NCBI RefSeq assembly: GCF_019239235.1
Contig: NZ_JAAZTS010000004.1
Coordinates: 62,001-126,000 of the forward strand
From: Caecibacteroides pullorum
GTDB taxonomy: Bacteria; Bacteroidota; Bacteroidia; Bacteroidales; Bacteroidaceae
Length of the DNA stretch: 64,000 nt
Reading direction: 5' to 3'
Numbering within the stretch: position 1 is the first letter of the stretch; each line of letters opens with the position of its first letter. A program made the position numbers and the translations under genes. Shown piece after piece: positions 44,812 through 52,174 of the stretch. The notes under the pieces were generated by a model. It made no database searches. It worked only from the letters and a program-made list of their open reading frames with translations, and had not been told where the DNA came from.

Positions 44812-45186
44812 AGCTAGTATTTACAACCGATTATTACTCAATATTTTATAGATAATAAGTCCGAAATATGGTCATTGTCTTTAATTGTACATTCTAAAGG
44901 GTGAAGATTTAACGCTTTTATTGATTATTAACTCAAAAAGGACATCAACTTGGGTCGTTTCTTCTCTTTTCCTTGCAATTCGTTTCCGATATTCCACTTC
45001 TGTTTTAACTCATTGTTTAAGCTGATAACATCAATAACAAAGGTAACATTTTTATTCAAAATTTCTTTCAAGTGCTACAAAGGTAAATTAGTTACGAGCA
45101 TCGAGCGGAGAAAAAAAAGGAAAATCTTTCGGCGTATTTCCGTCAGGTTCTCCCTTTTTAGTAAAGTAATTCTCTAAATCTGAATC
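44812..45186. other. AT-rich gap without a recognisable gene
   Basis: No convincing gene. On the minus strand two copies of TTACCTTTG occur 40 bp apart (45045-45038 and 45085-45078), which resemble -7 boxes but have no good -33 partner. A 75-codon plus-strand frame at 44950-45177 is Phe/Lys/Ser rich and does not look like a protein. Confidence 0.5.
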
Positions 45187-45315
45187 TTATAAACGATTCT
45201 TTTCACTTTGACCGGCACCCCTTCCTTTATATTTGCTCATCGTAGAGTTAAATGCATAACGTATGGTGAGCCGAACAGCCTGTGAATCACTATAGTTCCA
45301 TTTGTCAAGTTTCAT
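45187..45315 (-). pseudogene. C-terminal remnant of an outer-membrane beta-barrel (TonB-receptor-like) protein
   Basis: The last 42 residues of the open frame read MKLDKWNYSDSQAVRLTIRY, then AFNSTMSKYKGRGAGQSEKN, then RL. This is the typical end of OMP_b-brl_3 / TonB-dependent outer-membrane proteins in Bacteroides. The residues before it do not continue the barrel pattern, so the rest of the gene is lost. It is a decayed remnant in an otherwise gene-free region. Confidence 0.75.
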
Positions 45316-45641
45316 TTGAGTTCCACCGTCACTGAATGTCGGGGCGGATATTGTCGCTTGTTGTAAACGGTTGTAAACCCTTGTCAACTGTCTGCACGGT
45401 GTGACAAAAAACAAGCCCCGCAAATTCTCCACGTCAGAAATACGTCTCAAAAATATGTGGAAATTTGGGAAGCATCAAAAAGCAGTCGAAAAGTGTTAAT
45501 TTTTAGAATATACTGATAATTAAAGATTTATGCTTGGATATTTCTGATTGTTTTTGGTTGTTCTACGCTTCTAAATACAACGATTCAAGAAGAACAGGAT
45601 GTGTTGCTCTTTGGAGATTGGAAAGAAACGAAAACGTGACA
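45316..45641. other. gene-free stretch upstream of the barrel remnant
   Basis: No gene that I recognise. The minus-strand frame of the remnant stays open to 45450, but its sequence (VTPCRQLTRVYNRLQQATISAPTFSDGG) matches no family known to me. The remainder is AT-rich and has no clear repeat or RNA gene. Confidence 0.4.
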
Positions 45642-45826
45642 GTGTGACAATTGTGACAAATGACAATTAGTAAAATCGACTTTTTAACCTGAATCGGGAA
45701 GAGAGTGTTAAATATTTTAATACTATATATATTATATATTTATATATAATATATATAGTATTAATTTTCTATTTCCCGTTTTTCTGTGACAGATTTACTA
45801 ATTGTCATTTGTCACAATTGTCACAC
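45642..45826. repeat. nested palindrome of about 185 bp
   Basis: Outer arms 45642-45674 and 45794-45826 are a perfect 33-bp inverted repeat, built of short units TGTGACAAT. Between them lies a second perfect inverted repeat with 22-bp arms (45717-45738 and 45743-45764), made almost only of A and T, with a 4-nt loop. The two axes are about 6 bp apart. No gene is inside. It could be a cruciform site, an element end or a relic. Confidence 0.9.
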
Positions 45827-45957
45827 GTCACGCTTTTATCTACTATTTCCCAAGCCAATAAACGCTTTCCTGAAAGTATAGCCACAAGAACCGTGCAGAC
45901 ATAAAAAACACAAAGCGAAGTGCAACACCAAAATCCACAGCACACGCACGCTGCGCT

Positions 45958-46001
45958 GCCAATCGGAAAGCACCGCTTTGTACGCACGAAAGTATCGTTT
46001 T
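45958..46001. repeat. two units of a dispersed 22-bp repeat (locus D)
   Basis: Two adjacent 22-bp units, 45958-45979 and 45980-46001, both close to seven variable bases then SGAAAGCAYYGTTTT (GGAAAGCACCGCTTT and CGAAAGTATCGTTTT). They lie between the nested palindrome and the sulfatase gene. Confidence 0.65.
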
Positions 46002-46086
46002 CCTCCCTGCAAATCAACGCATTAGTTTTATTAACACGAAATCTGATTTTCGTTAACAGATTTTTAGGACATACAAATACCCCGTT

Positions 46087-46118
46087 TTTGGCCGCCTGAA
46101 GAAGATGGCATACCTTTG
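46087..46118 (+). promoter_or_regulatory. near-consensus orphan promoter facing the end of the sulfatase gene
   Basis: TTTG (46087-46090), 20 bp, then TACCTTTG (46111-46118), a full match to the Bacteroides -33/-7 consensus. Downstream on this strand there is no gene. The transcript would start near 46125, cover the hairpin at 46142-46178 and then run antisense into the sulfatase gene. Confidence 0.6.
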
Positions 46119-46141
46119 CTTCTGCCAACAGGGAAAGAGGG

Positions 46142-46178
46142 GGATGAGCGGCAGACGACGGGGGCCTGCCACTCATCC
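46142..46178. terminator. 13-bp hairpin at the end of the sulfatase operon
   Basis: Arms 46142-46154 and 46166-46178 pair over 13 bp with one mismatch. It is 15 bp after the sulfatase stop on the minus strand but has no strong T-tail in that direction; on the plus strand a later T-run (TTTACTTTTT at 46193) is 15 bp away. It could be a weak terminator or part of a small RNA. Confidence 0.45.
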
Positions 46179-46193
46179 GATAGATAATAAAGT

Positions 46194-47792
46194 TTACTTT
46201 TTCTGCGCCTTTTCGGCCTGAAGCTTCTCTTCGATGGGGTCCTGATACTGGGCCTGGAGCTTCTTCAGCTCGGCACGGAGGTCTTCCGTCACCTGCTCGT
46301 AGCCAGGCTGGCCGTAGAGGTTGTGCATCTCAGTGGGGTCTTCCTGCAGGTCGTAAAGTTCCCATTCGTCGATGTCATTGTAGAAGTGGATGAGCTTGTA
46401 GCGCTCGGTGCGCACGCCATAGTGGCGCTTCACCATGTGCTCAGCCGGATACTCGTAGAAGTGGTAATAGAGCGACTTGCGCCAGTCGGCCGGCTTTTCG
46501 CCACGGAGCAGGGGCAGCAGGGAGACGCCTTGGATATCGTCGGGGATAGGTGCTCCGGCCAGGTCGAGGAAGGTAGGCGCGTAGTCGATGTTCTGAACCA
46601 TCTGCGGGATGTCGCCACGGGTCTGGAAGTCTTTGGGCAGACGCATCACGAGCGGCGTACGCATGGACTCCTCGTACATGAAGCGCTTGTCGAACCAGCC
46701 GTGCTCGCCCATGTAGAAGCCTTGGTCGGAGGTATAGACCACGAGGGTGTTGTCCAGCAGGCCCTGCGCCTCCAGGTAGTCGAGCACACGGCCCACGTTA
46801 TCGTCGAGCGACTTCACCACCTTGGCATAGTCGCGCATGTAGCGCTGGTACTTCCATTCGGCCAGGTCGCGGCCCTGCGGGTTCTTCTTGTAGAACTCCT
46901 CGATGATGGGCGCGTAGAAGGCATCGTATTGGGCACGTTCTTCAGGCGTAAGGCGGCCGACATAAGCTTCGTAAGCACCCTTCAGCGGCGACTTCAGGTC
47001 TTTGCGATACATCTTTGTATCATACATGATGTCCATGTCCTTCCAGATGCTCATCTCCTGAGCAGCAGCGGCCGGACGACCTTCGTAGTCGTCATAGAAG
47101 TTATCGGGCATAGAGAAAGTCTTGTCTTCGTACAAGGAGAGGTACTTCAGCTCGGGCAACCAATTGCGATGGATAGCCTTATGGTGGATGAAGAGGCAGA
47201 AGGGCTTATCCTTGTCGCGCTGGTTCTCCATCCAGTCAATGCTCTTGTCAGTGATAAGGTTGGTCAGGTAACCCTTCTCAGCAACGGTATCGTTCTGCAT
47301 GGTAATGAAGCGCGGATTGTAATAGTCACCCTGGCCGGGCAGGATTTCCCAATAGTCGAAGCCGGTGGGCAAGCTTTCGAGGTGCCACTTGCCGACAATG
47401 GCCGTCTGGTAGCCCGCCTGTTGGAGCAGCTTGGGCATGGTCTGCTGGGAGCCGTCGAACACGCAGGTCGTGTTGTCCGTGAAGCCGTTGGCGTGGCTGT
47501 GCTTGCCCGTAATCATGCAGGCACGGCTGGGACCACTCAGCGAATTGGCCACAAAGCTGTTGGTGAAGCGCACACCATCGGCGGCGATGCGGTCGAGGTT
47601 GGGCGTTTCGATGTAGCGCTGGTCATAGCAGCTCATCATCTGCGCCGTGTGGTCGTCGGTCATGATGTAGACGATGTTGTATGGCTTAGCTTCGGCCTTC
47701 TTCTGCGCAGAGCAGGAGGAAAGAAGAGGCAGTACGACCGCCGTGCCTGAAAGCGAGCACAGCAGGGAAGCGGGGAGATTGAGATTCTTCAT
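46194..47792 (-). CDS. arylsulfatase-type S1 sulfatase (lipoprotein), Ser-type
   Basis: A 532-residue sulfatase with a lipoprotein signal (LLSSC, Cys 27). The formylglycine motif is S86-G-P-S-R in ANSLSGPSRACMITGKHSH; Ser at this place needs the radical SAM maturase anSME, as is standard in anaerobes. Metal ligands are in YIMTDDHTAQ and VVYTSDQGFYMGEHGWFDKR. The C-terminal part (YGVRTERYKLIHFYNDIDEWELYDLQEDPTEMHNLYG) is family-typical. It follows the GH20 gene by 13 bp, so a 6-sulfo-GlcNAc or GalNAc substrate from mucin or glycosaminoglycan is plausible, but this is inference. Confidence 0.92.
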   Translation of the reverse strand: MKNLNLPASLLCSLSGTAVVLPLLSSCSAQKKAEAKPYNIVYIMTDDHTAQMMSCYDQRYIETPNLDRIAADGVRFTNSFVANSLSGPSRACMITGKHSHANGFTDNTTCVFDGSQQTMPKLLQQAGYQTAIVGKWHLESLPTGFDYWEILPGQGDYYNPRFITMQNDTVAEKGYLTNLITDKSIDWMENQRDKDKPFCLFIHHKAIHRNWLPELKYLSLYEDKTFSMPDNFYDDYEGRPAAAAQEMSIWKDMDIMYDTKMYRKDLKSPLKGAYEAYVGRLTPEERAQYDAFYAPIIEEFYKKNPQGRDLAEWKYQRYMRDYAKVVKSLDDNVGRVLDYLEAQGLLDNTLVVYTSDQGFYMGEHGWFDKRFMYEESMRTPLVMRLPKDFQTRGDIPQMVQNIDYAPTFLDLAGAPIPDDIQGVSLLPLLRGEKPADWRKSLYYHFYEYPAEHMVKRHYGVRTERYKLIHFYNDIDEWELYDLQEDPTEMHNLYGQPGYEQVTEDLRAELKKLQAQYQDPIEEKLQAEKAQKK

Positions 47793-47805
47793 AAGGGATA
47801 AGGGA

Positions 47806-49764
47806 TTAATGGTTGTAAACTTTCAAGTTGGTAATTTTACTCTTGAATGAGCCGGCCTTCTTGAGCGGGAATACGAGGGTGCGGACGTAGTTCATGGAAT
47901 CCTTGCCACCGTTGAAGTAGCGTTTCTGGATGTCCATCGTCTCGACGATCTTACCATCGATGAGAAGCGAAGTGGAGCGATTGTCCCCCTTCACCTGCAC
48001 GTTCAGCTTTTCGCCCGGATAGGGACGGAACTGGAAGGAGTTCAGATAGCCATCGCGTGCAAAGCCAAAACGTCCGCTAATGGGGTCGGCCAGGTAGAAG
48101 ACTGCGTTATCCGAACGGAACAGCTCAGTACCGGGAACCTCGTCAGCTGCCTCGAGGTCGAAGCTGACGGTATAGCCGTAGCCAATCTCCTCGTGGGCGA
48201 GATTGGTATTTGGATGTACTTCGGCCACTTCATAAACCAGGCCTTCGGTGCGTCCAATACGTCCCAGTTGATTGACGCCAGGAGCTTCGCTCAAGCCCTG
48301 ACGCAGACGGTCGAAGTCAGCATAAGGTAAATCGACCTGCGCACCCCAAGTCTTAGTAGCCAGCGTCTGCAAGGCGGGGAAGAGACGATGGTGGATATCC
48401 TTAACGGAAATGCCGTTGCCCACGTGGTCGTTCCATACGGCAAACATGCCGCCCAAGATAGCAGGATCTTTCTCCTCGAAGACAGCCTTAGCCACATGGG
48501 CAGGCGTCCACTTCTCATAGAGGTATTGAGTGTTCAGGTAGTCGTAGTAATAACCGGCAGCAGGCACAATGTAAACCAGCCCGTCGGGGATGCTGATGAG
48601 CTTATAACCCTGACGCACCATCTCCTTGGGGTCGGCATATCCGTTGTACCAGGCACTCATGATAACGTTCTCCGACTTGACGGGCGTTTCGCCGGCAGCA
48701 TGAGTCAGAGCGCCCCATACGCAGGCCTGCTTGCCGTAACTTTCCACCAGACGGATGTAATGGTCGGTGAAGGCACGGAACTTCTCGACTACGTCTTTCT
48801 TCTTATTGGAGTACTCATCGGTACCGATGTGGACACGCGGGCCGCGGAATACAGGTTTGTCACCCTCCAGATATTCCTTGAAGAGGCCGTCCATGAACTT
48901 GTAAGTCTCGGGATTGAACAGGTCGAGATGGTCCATACCATATTCCTGGCTACCTATCTCAGGCTTGTAATGGGTGAAAGCCAGCGTATGGGCAGGCGCA
49001 TCGATTTCGGGGATAATCTCTACGAAACGTGAAGCAGCCTCTTCCTGGAAGTCGATAAACTCGCGTTTGGTGTAGTAACCGTCGCGAGCGGTGAGGCCGG
49101 GATAGGTATCGCACTCCAGACGGAAAGCGGCGTAGGTGCGTCCCCAGTCGTGGCCAAAGAACTGCTTGAAGCCGTTGTCGTTGAGGTGTACCTGCAAGGT
49201 GTTCATCTTATAATAGGCCATCATCTTCACCAGGTCGCGCATATAGGACATGGGAATGAACTTGCGCCCACAATCCATCATAAAGCCGCGCATGGCGTAG
49301 TCGGGCCAGTCGCGCAACTGACCTTTCGGCAACTGATGGTTTTCTGTCTGCTCACTCATCTGGAGCAAAGTTCGCGTAGCCCAGTAGGCACCAACAGCCT
49401 CAGGGGCAGAGACGGTGACGTAGCGATCCGTACGGATAGCATAACCTTCTCGACCCAACTTCTTGTCTTTCTTCAGCGTAAAATAAATGTCACCAGCAGA
49501 AGGCTTGCCCTGAATTACTTCAAGAGTGAGTCCAAACATCTGCCCATAGTCGGCGGCAAAGGCTTCGGCCACAGAACGTAAGGCTTCCTGCGCATAAACG
49601 ACACGCATATCAGCCGAAGGAGTAAAAACCCCTTCACTCCCCTTCCACTCTTTCAGTTCGGGAATAACAAAAGGTTTCTCATTCTGGGCATACAAACCCA
49701 TCTGCACAAACAATGAAAATACAACAAGGCACAAAGCCTTCGAAACAAAACGGATTTTAATCAT
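47806..49764 (-). CDS. GH20 beta-N-acetylhexosaminidase with C-terminal LamG-like domain
   Basis: A 652-residue exported enzyme. I start at 49764 (MIKIRFVSKALCLVVFSLFVQMGLYAQ), a normal signal peptide. The GH20b domain lies at about 30-150. The catalytic barrel has GFMMDCGRKFIPMSYMRDLVKMMAYYKMNTLQVHLND, VEIIPEIDAPAHTLAF and the catalytic Asp-Glu pair in HIGTDEYSNKKK (about 316-317). The last 130 residues form a LamG-like beta-sandwich. It removes terminal GlcNAc or GalNAc from host or microbial glycans. The sulfatase gene follows after 13 bp and is probably co-transcribed. Confidence 0.93.
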   Translation of the reverse strand: MIKIRFVSKALCLVVFSLFVQMGLYAQNEKPFVIPELKEWKGSEGVFTPSADMRVVYAQEALRSVAEAFAADYGQMFGLTLEVIQGKPSAGDIYFTLKKDKKLGREGYAIRTDRYVTVSAPEAVGAYWATRTLLQMSEQTENHQLPKGQLRDWPDYAMRGFMMDCGRKFIPMSYMRDLVKMMAYYKMNTLQVHLNDNGFKQFFGHDWGRTYAAFRLECDTYPGLTARDGYYTKREFIDFQEEAASRFVEIIPEIDAPAHTLAFTHYKPEIGSQEYGMDHLDLFNPETYKFMDGLFKEYLEGDKPVFRGPRVHIGTDEYSNKKKDVVEKFRAFTDHYIRLVESYGKQACVWGALTHAAGETPVKSENVIMSAWYNGYADPKEMVRQGYKLISIPDGLVYIVPAAGYYYDYLNTQYLYEKWTPAHVAKAVFEEKDPAILGGMFAVWNDHVGNGISVKDIHHRLFPALQTLATKTWGAQVDLPYADFDRLRQGLSEAPGVNQLGRIGRTEGLVYEVAEVHPNTNLAHEEIGYGYTVSFDLEAADEVPGTELFRSDNAVFYLADPISGRFGFARDGYLNSFQFRPYPGEKLNVQVKGDNRSTSLLIDGKIVETMDIQKRYFNGGKDSMNYVRTLVFPLKKAGSFKSKITNLKVYNH

Positions 49765-49839
49765 ATAGAAATTGGTTAAAGTTAACAATACCAGCGGTCA
49801 AAGATAACCATTTTTCGCCAAACAAGCATCATCTTTATA

Positions 49840-49896
49840 AAAAGAAATACGGCCGACATCTATTCTCCTCGAAAAAGGAAGAAAGATATCGGCCGT
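49840..49896 (-). terminator. terminator of the YugP-like gene
   Basis: On the minus strand a 13-bp stem with one mismatch (49896-49884 with 49861-49849) is followed by a T-rich tail (TTTCTTTTTATAAAG). It is about 35 bp after the stop codon. Confidence 0.75.
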
Positions 49897-49931
49897 AACC
49901 ATTCTTTACAAAGGCTATCGACAAAGCGACA

Positions 49932-50618
49932 TTACTCGCGACGGCCCATAAAAATCATAATGTAGTAAATAAGCGTAGCCAACGAACCCAAGGCGGCCAC
50001 TACATAGGTGTAGGCGGCAGAGCGGAGGGCGTCTTCGGCCTTAGCGTGATTGTAGGAGTTGGTGATGCCGCTCGCACTGAGCCATACCAACGCCCTGCGG
50101 CTGGCATTGATTTCCACCGGCAGAGTGATGAAGCTGAACAGCGTGGTCACCGCAAAGAGGATGATACCTGCCAGCAGGAAGTTCGAATTGACGTCCAGCA
50201 ACAAGATACCGGCCAACAGTACCCACGTCATGATGTTTGAAGCAAACGAAACGACCGGCACCAGCTTGCTGCGCAGGGTGAGCGGCGCATAGGCACGGGC
50301 ATGTTGCAAGGCGTGTCCGCACTCATGGGCAGCTACGGCGGCGGCCATGATACTGTTGCTGGAGTAAACGCTCTCGCTCAGGTTGACGGTCTTGTTGGCA
50401 GGGTTGTAGTGGTCGGTCAGATGACCGGGCGTACAAGTAACCTGCACATCATAGATGCCGTTGTCGTTAAGCATCTTACGAGCCACGTCGGCACCTGTCA
50501 TACCGTTACCTGTAGGTATTTGCGAGTATTTCTTGAACTTGTTTTGCAGGTTCATCTGCACCAACCAGCTCACAACGGCTACGCCGATAAATATAATCCA
50601 TTGCATTCCTATTACCAT
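49932..50618 (-). CDS. YugP-type zinc metallopeptidase, membrane-bound
   Basis: A 228-residue membrane protein of the neutral zinc metallopeptidase 2 family. It has an N-terminal helix (WIIFIGVAVVSWLVQM), the zinc motif in MAAAVAAHECGHALQHARAY, and three further helices at the C-terminus. Starts at 50618 or at the Met four codons on are both possible. The substrate is unknown. It sits between the GH20 and GH29 genes, though it belongs to neither operon clearly; it ends in its own terminator. Confidence 0.88.
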   Translation of the reverse strand: MVIGMQWIIFIGVAVVSWLVQMNLQNKFKKYSQIPTGNGMTGADVARKMLNDNGIYDVQVTCTPGHLTDHYNPANKTVNLSESVYSSNSIMAAAVAAHECGHALQHARAYAPLTLRSKLVPVVSFASNIMTWVLLAGILLLDVNSNFLLAGIILFAVTTLFSFITLPVEINASRRALVWLSASGITNSYNHAKAEDALRSAAYTYVVAALGSLATLIYYIMIFMGRRE

Positions 50619-50760
50619 AATCTATTCTCTATTATTTTAATCATTTGACAATATGCGTTTTTCTACCAAGTGCAAATAGTTTGCCAAAGATAAGCGATGA
50701 CAGGCAAGTAGCCTCAGGAATTAACACAGATTATAAATTTTCCATTGTTTTACGTCCCAA

Positions 50761-52068
50761 TCAATCAAGTTGCAATTCTACAACCTTATCCACTTCTGTA
50801 GGGATTTCGTCAAGCTGAAGAACGATGCCACCATCCACCCGCTTGAATTTCAAGGCCTGACGGCTTGCAAAATCCATCGCACGTTTCACCTTCTGGCCTT
50901 CCAAAGGCAAGAAGAGTGCCTTGTCCTGCAAATCAAGGATGTGGACAAACAAACGATCACCCTTCTGCGTAGTCACACCCCAAGGATGAGGAGCCACGCA
51001 ACCGCCACGTGTACCATAGATGGTTTCGCCATAGGTCTTTATCCATTCGCCCATCTCCTTCAGACGCTCTACAGCTACCTGAGGCAAACATCCGTCGGGC
51101 TGGGGGCCGATGTTCATCAGCAGGTTGGCATCCTTGCCGGCGGCTTTTACCAGATAATGAATCAAGGTTTTAGTCGACTTATAATTCTGGTCGGTAATCT
51201 TATAGCCCCACATGCCGTTCATTGTCTCGCACGTTTCCAGCGGCAGGCTGCTGATGTCCTGACCCGAAAGACCGGCCTTGTTTTCACCCGGCAGGTCGCG
51301 TTCGAAAATCTGGATATCCTCGCCCTCGAAAGGCACCTGATGATGATTGTTGCCCACGAGGCAGGCGGGTTGCAACTTGTGTATCAGCTCATACTGACCA
51401 GGCAATTGCCAGTCGAAATCGGAATTTTGATCCTGATCCCACCAGCCGTCGAACCAGATGGCACCTATCGGGCCATAGTTGGTGAGCAGCTCCGTCAGCT
51501 GGTTGTTCATGAATTGATAATAGCTCGGCCAGTTGCCTTTGGCGTCAGGACGGCCTGTTCCCCTACCCGTACGTCCCCAAGGATAGTCTTCACGATACCA
51601 GTCGAGGTGTGAATAATAGAGATGCAGACGGATGCCCTGCTTGTGACACTCGTCGGCCAGCTCCTTCAAAATGTCGCGTTTGAAAGGCGTAGCGTCTACC
51701 ACATTGTAATCGGAGTATTTCGTATCGAACATGGAGAAACCTTCGTGATGGCGACTGGTGAAACAGATATACTTGGCACCCGAAGCCTTAATGGCGGCCA
51801 CCCACTCGGCGGCATTGAATTTCGAAGGATAGAATCCGCCTGCCAATTTGGCATACTCTTTATAATTCAAGTTATTGTTGGTCATTGTCCATTCGCCTGT
51901 AGCCAGCATGGCATACAAGCCCCAATGGAGGAAAATGCCGAAACGGGCATCACGAAACTCTTGGCGAGATTTCAGATTTTCTTCCGTAGGCGTATAACTT
52001 TGAGCACGTACGGGAAGTGACAAACAAGCCCCTACTAAAAGGGCTAAAGCTAAAAGATGTGTCTTCAT
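50761..52068 (-). CDS. GH29 alpha-L-fucosidase
   Basis: A 435-residue exported enzyme (signal MKTHLLALALLVGACLSLPVRAQ). The N-terminal part is typical (DARFGIFLHWGLYAMLATGEW, KYICFTSRHHEGFSMFDTKYSDYNVVD). The nucleophile region is GPIGAIWFDGWWDQ with D207. A C-terminal beta-sandwich of about 100 residues follows. It removes fucose from glycans such as mucin or milk-type oligosaccharides. With the nearby GH20 and sulfatase it suggests host-glycan use. No SusC/SusD pair is next to it. Confidence 0.93.
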   Translation of the reverse strand: MKTHLLALALLVGACLSLPVRAQSYTPTEENLKSRQEFRDARFGIFLHWGLYAMLATGEWTMTNNNLNYKEYAKLAGGFYPSKFNAAEWVAAIKASGAKYICFTSRHHEGFSMFDTKYSDYNVVDATPFKRDILKELADECHKQGIRLHLYYSHLDWYREDYPWGRTGRGTGRPDAKGNWPSYYQFMNNQLTELLTNYGPIGAIWFDGWWDQDQNSDFDWQLPGQYELIHKLQPACLVGNNHHQVPFEGEDIQIFERDLPGENKAGLSGQDISSLPLETCETMNGMWGYKITDQNYKSTKTLIHYLVKAAGKDANLLMNIGPQPDGCLPQVAVERLKEMGEWIKTYGETIYGTRGGCVAPHPWGVTTQKGDRLFVHILDLQDKALFLPLEGQKVKRAMDFASRQALKFKRVDGGIVLQLDEIPTEVDKVVELQLD

Positions 52069-52114
52069 GAAGAAAAGGGTGTTTTAAGTGAATGAAAACT
52101 ATGTTTTAAGGAAC

Positions 52115-52160
52115 AAAAAACGTAGACTTCCTGAAACGGACAGGAAAGCCTACGTTTTGT
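52115..52160. terminator. terminator after purA
   Basis: A long stem with AAAACGTAG (52117-52125) and CTACGTTTT (52150-52158) and an inner CTTCCTG/CAGGAAAG stem. Read from purA on the minus strand it is followed by TTTTTTG. It may work both ways. Confidence 0.85.
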
Positions 52161-52174
52161 CTATCGCATCCGAA

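Noticed and set aside
44950..45177. 75-codon plus-strand frame in the 45-kb gap
   Set aside because: Low-complexity Phe/Lys/Ser content from AT-rich DNA, with no ribosome site and no family match.
45805..46176. 123-codon minus-strand frame beside the palindrome
   Set aside because: It runs through the palindrome arm and the 22-bp repeats, so it is chance coding.
46323..47750. 475-codon plus-strand frame opposite the sulfatase
   Set aside because: Antisense shadow. The promoter at 46087 points to it but no start site or family supports a protein.
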